NCBI GenBank assembly: GCA_021808985.1
Contig: JAKBAQ010000133.1
Coordinates: forward strand, 1 to 7,764
Origin: Pseudomonadota bacterium
GTDB taxonomy: Bacteria > Pseudomonadota > Alphaproteobacteria > Acetobacterales > Acetobacteraceae
DNA: 7,764 nucleotides
Direction: 5' to 3'
Both the position numbers and the translations under genes were made by a program. Positions 6,584 to 7,764 of the stretch are shown piece by piece. How positions within the stretch are numbered: the first letter of the stretch is position 1; every line of letters starts with the position of its first letter. The notes below the pieces were generated by a model. The model was given only the letters and a program-made list of their open reading frames with translations. It was not told where the DNA came from and did no database searches.

Positions 6584-6835
6584 CGCCAGACGCAGGCGGA
6601 TCACGCCGCGGGCCTCCGCCGGCGCCACCGGTTTGCCCTTGCGCAATATCTCTATAACCGCCGCCTTGGCCAGCCGCTGCGCCGCGCGGCGCACGGGCGC
6701 CAGGCTGGAGCGCCACGCCTCGCCCGGCGGGTTGCCGGCCAGGGCGCGCGCGGCATCCGCCGGGGAGATGGATTTCAGCGCGTCCTTCCCCCGCAGCAGG
6801 GAGAGAATCGCTTGTTCGGCGGGGTCTTGGCTCAT
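6560..6835 (-). CDS. DUF3253 family protein
   Basis: This is a 91-residue cytoplasmic protein matching DUF3253, a small winged-helix-like family without known function. The conserved pattern is visible: AILSLLRGK (9-17), SISPADAARAL (22-32), W41 followed by LAPVRRAAQRLA (45-56), IEILRKGKPV (61-70) and RGVIRLRL (76-83). The arrangement of helix, SPxxxAR, Trp and a basic strand resembles a small DNA-binding fold, but DNA binding is not established. The C-terminal tail LAQEQAQEQ is encoded by the 12-bp tandem repeat and is probably not part of the fold. The stop is 13 nt before the ABC transporter start, so the two are very likely co-transcribed. No strong Shine-Dalgarno precedes the ATG. Upstream is the AT-rich palindrome region, which may hold its promoter. 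Confidence 0.85.
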   Translation of the reverse strand: MSQDPAEQAILSLLRGKDALKSISPADAARALAGNPPGEAWRSSLAPVRRAAQRLAKAAVIEILRKGKPVAPAEARGVIRLRLAQEQAQEQ

Positions 6836-6937
6836 GCCTGGCTTATGCCCAAAGCCGCGCCGGAGCGAAAGGCGGTTGCGATTGTTTTAAAACTCTCTGC
6901 AAAAACATTAGGGATAATTTTCAAAAGTTTTTTGGGG

Positions 6938-6967
6938 TCTGGCCCTTTTTTGCAAAAAAGGGCCAGA
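6938..6967. repeat. Perfect 30-bp palindrome, left arm of the element
   Basis: The half-site TCTGGCCCTTTTTTG (6938-6952) is followed directly by its exact reverse complement (6953-6967). The T-run lies inside the stem, not after it, so this is not a standard intrinsic terminator on either strand. Confidence 0.92.
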
Positions 6968-6970
6968 ATC

Positions 6971-7000
6971 TTGGGGAGCTTTTTATAAAAAGCTCCCCAA
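6971..7000. repeat. Perfect 30-bp palindrome, right arm of the element
   Basis: The half-site TTGGGGAGCTTTTTA (6971-6985) is followed directly by its exact reverse complement (6986-7000). The design matches the left palindrome: a GC block outside, an A/T run at the centre and equal length. The GC-block sequences differ, so they are not copies of one another. Confidence 0.92.
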
Positions 7001-7072
7001 ACCCCGTAAAAATTTTTAAAACAGGCTCTACGCTTTTCCCGCATGTTTCGTCGGCTTGCCCCGGCTTTTCGG

Positions 7073-7764
7073 TCAGGCCGGGGCGAGCATGGCGGCAATT
7101 TCAGCGGCGGCCACCGGCTGGCTGAAATAAGGCCCCTGGCCTTCATCGCAGCCAATCTCGCTCAGCAGCGCCAGCTGCTCCGCCGTCTCCACCCCATCGG
7201 CCAGCACGGCGCAGCCCAGCGCCTGCCCGGCCTTTATCGCGGCCTGCACAATGGCCGTGCCCGAAGGCCCCTCATCCAGGTTCTGGACGAGCGAGCGGTC
7301 CAGCCGCAGGGTGGTTATCGGCAGGCGCTTCAACGCGCTCAGGCTCGCATAGCCGGTGCCGAAATTGCTGAGCGCCAGCCGCACGCCCAGGCTTTGCAGG
7401 GCTTTCAGCGCGAACACGCTGTCGTCATTGCCGTCGATCAGCGTGGCCTCGCTCAGCTCCAGCTCCAGCCGCTCCGGCGCCAGGCCCGAGGCGCTGAGCG
7501 ACTCCATCAGCTGGCGCACCAGCCGGCCGCTCTGCACATGCCGCTGCGAGAGGGTGATGGCCACCGAGAGGCCGCCCGTCCAGGCTGCGGCCTCCATGCA
7601 GGCCTGGTGCAGCATCCAGCCGCCAATATCGTTGATGACATCCGAGCGCTCGGCCACGGGCATGAAATGCCCGGCGGCAATAAGCCCGCGGCGGTTGTGG
7701 CGCAGGCGGATGACGGCCTCCGTCCCACGGATGAAGCCCGAATGCAGCGAGACCAGCGGCTGGT
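7073..7764 (-). CDS. EAL-domain protein, degenerate, probably catalytically inactive (partial, N-terminus beyond window edge)
   Basis: The C-terminal 229 residues are in the window; the frame stays open to the right edge, so the true start, and perhaps an upstream GGDEF or sensor domain, is missing. Counting from the first full codon at 7762, the EAL fold is clear: QPLVSLHSG (1-9), TEAVIRLRH (14-22), WMLHQAC (49-55), LELELSEATL (99-108), NFGTGYASL (133-141), LPITTLRLDRSLV (147-159), ADGVET (188-193) and CDEGQG (205-210). Active c-di-GMP phosphodiesterases need residues that are changed here: the Asn of the NLS/NVS motif is Thr70, the DD of DDFGTGYS is Ser132-Asn133, the Lys of KIDRS is Arg153, and AEGVET reads ADGVET. 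EAL itself is EAV. Loss of the DD pair alone should abolish metal-dependent hydrolysis. A c-di-GMP-binding or protein-interaction role is inferred. Met codons near 7663 are internal. Confidence 0.9.
   Translation of the reverse strand, partial: QPLVSLHSGFIRGTEAVIRLRHNRRGLIAAGHFMPVAERSDVINDIGGWMLHQACMEAAAWTGGLSVAITLSQRHVQSGRLVRQLMESLSASGLAPERLELELSEATLIDGNDDSVFALKALQSLGVRLALSNFGTGYASLSALKRLPITTLRLDRSLVQNLDEGPSGTAIVQAAIKAGQALGCAVLADGVETAEQLALLSEIGCDEGQGPYFSQPVAAAEIAAMLAPA

Larger units (their letters stand above)
6929..7012. repeat. Double-palindrome intergenic element with outer stem (REP/BIME-like)
   Basis: Two adjacent 30-bp perfect palindromes (6938-6967 and 6971-7000) are separated by 3 nt. 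They are bracketed by TTTTTGGGG (6929-6937) and CCCC-gt-AAAAA (7002-7012), which can pair as an outer stem with a 2-nt bulge. The RNA or single-stranded DNA could fold as a three-way junction with two long hairpin arms. From memory, similar AT-rich paired palindromes are common between genes in Acetobacteraceae, but copy number cannot be judged from one window. It lies downstream of the EAL gene and could stop its transcription or protect its mRNA end. Confidence 0.75.
6836..7072. other. AT-rich intergenic region between the EAL gene and the DUF3253 gene
   Basis: No gene is supported here. About 6880-7020 is strongly AT-rich, unlike the rest of the window, and carries two perfect 30-bp palindromes within an outer stem. 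GTTTTAAAAC at 6884-6893 is a further short palindrome. TTGAAA on the minus strand near 6922 could be a -35 box for the DUF3253-ABC unit, but I found no convincing -10. A minus-strand open frame through this region (6832-7155) is rejected because it reads through the palindromes and the end of the EAL gene. Confidence 0.75.

Noticed and set aside
6938..7000. Classical rho-independent terminators
   Set aside because: The T-runs lie inside the palindromic stems and no U-tract follows either hairpin, so only a non-standard termination or stability role can be suggested.
6832..7155. 107-residue minus-strand open frame spanning the palindromes
   Set aside because: It reads through both 30-bp palindromes (Lys/Phe-rich translation) and the end of the EAL gene in another frame; the sequence symmetry, not a protein, explains it.

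Overview
The window is GC-rich (about two thirds G+C by eye), with short intergenic gaps and strongly GC-biased third codon positions. The protein set (RlmN, an IalB-like periplasmic protein, a DUF445 protein, a LACTB2-like hydrolase, an SbmA/YddA-type ABC half-transporter, DUF3253, an EAL domain) and a striking AT-rich intergenic palindrome element suggest an alphaproteobacterium, most likely Acetobacteraceae/Rhodospirillales. That placement is inferred from protein resemblance and not proven. No tRNA, rRNA, CRISPR array, insertion sequence or phage gene is visible. Most of the window reads as chromosomal core.

Layout, left to right. (1) 1-364, minus: the N-terminal part of a PadR-family repressor resembling the E. 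coli metal-responsive regulator YqjI, cut by the window edge. Its start is preceded by a good ribosome binding site and by a near-perfect 34-bp palindrome (381-414) that fills the spacer and covers the -10 box of a candidate promoter. (2) 484-2138, minus: a secreted IalB-like protein overlapping rlmN by 10 nt, so the two are probably translationally coupled. A DUF445 membrane protein (2209-3519) lies 70 nt upstream on the same strand, so DUF445, ialB-like and rlmN may form one transcript. (3) 3628-4785, plus: divergent from DUF445, a 54-residue single-span membrane protein and then an MBL-fold hydrolase with a C-terminal winged helix. (4) 4786-6835, minus: a DUF3253 protein followed by a fused permease-ATPase ABC half-transporter. 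The two are separated by 13 nt that lie in a 12-bp tandem repeat. The ABC gene and the MBL gene meet tail to tail with no gap, inside a 14-bp palindrome containing both stop codons. (5) 6836-7072: an AT-rich gap holding two adjacent perfect 30-bp palindromes enclosed by an outer stem. (6) 7073-7764, minus: the C-terminal part of an EAL-domain protein that has lost several catalytic residues and is probably not an active c-di-GMP phosphodiesterase.

No clear new multi-gene system (defence, secretion or biosynthetic) is present. The parts most worth a second look are the YqjI-like regulator with its operator, the double-palindrome element, the degenerate EAL domain, the tandem repeat linking DUF3253 to the ABC gene, and the small membrane protein.
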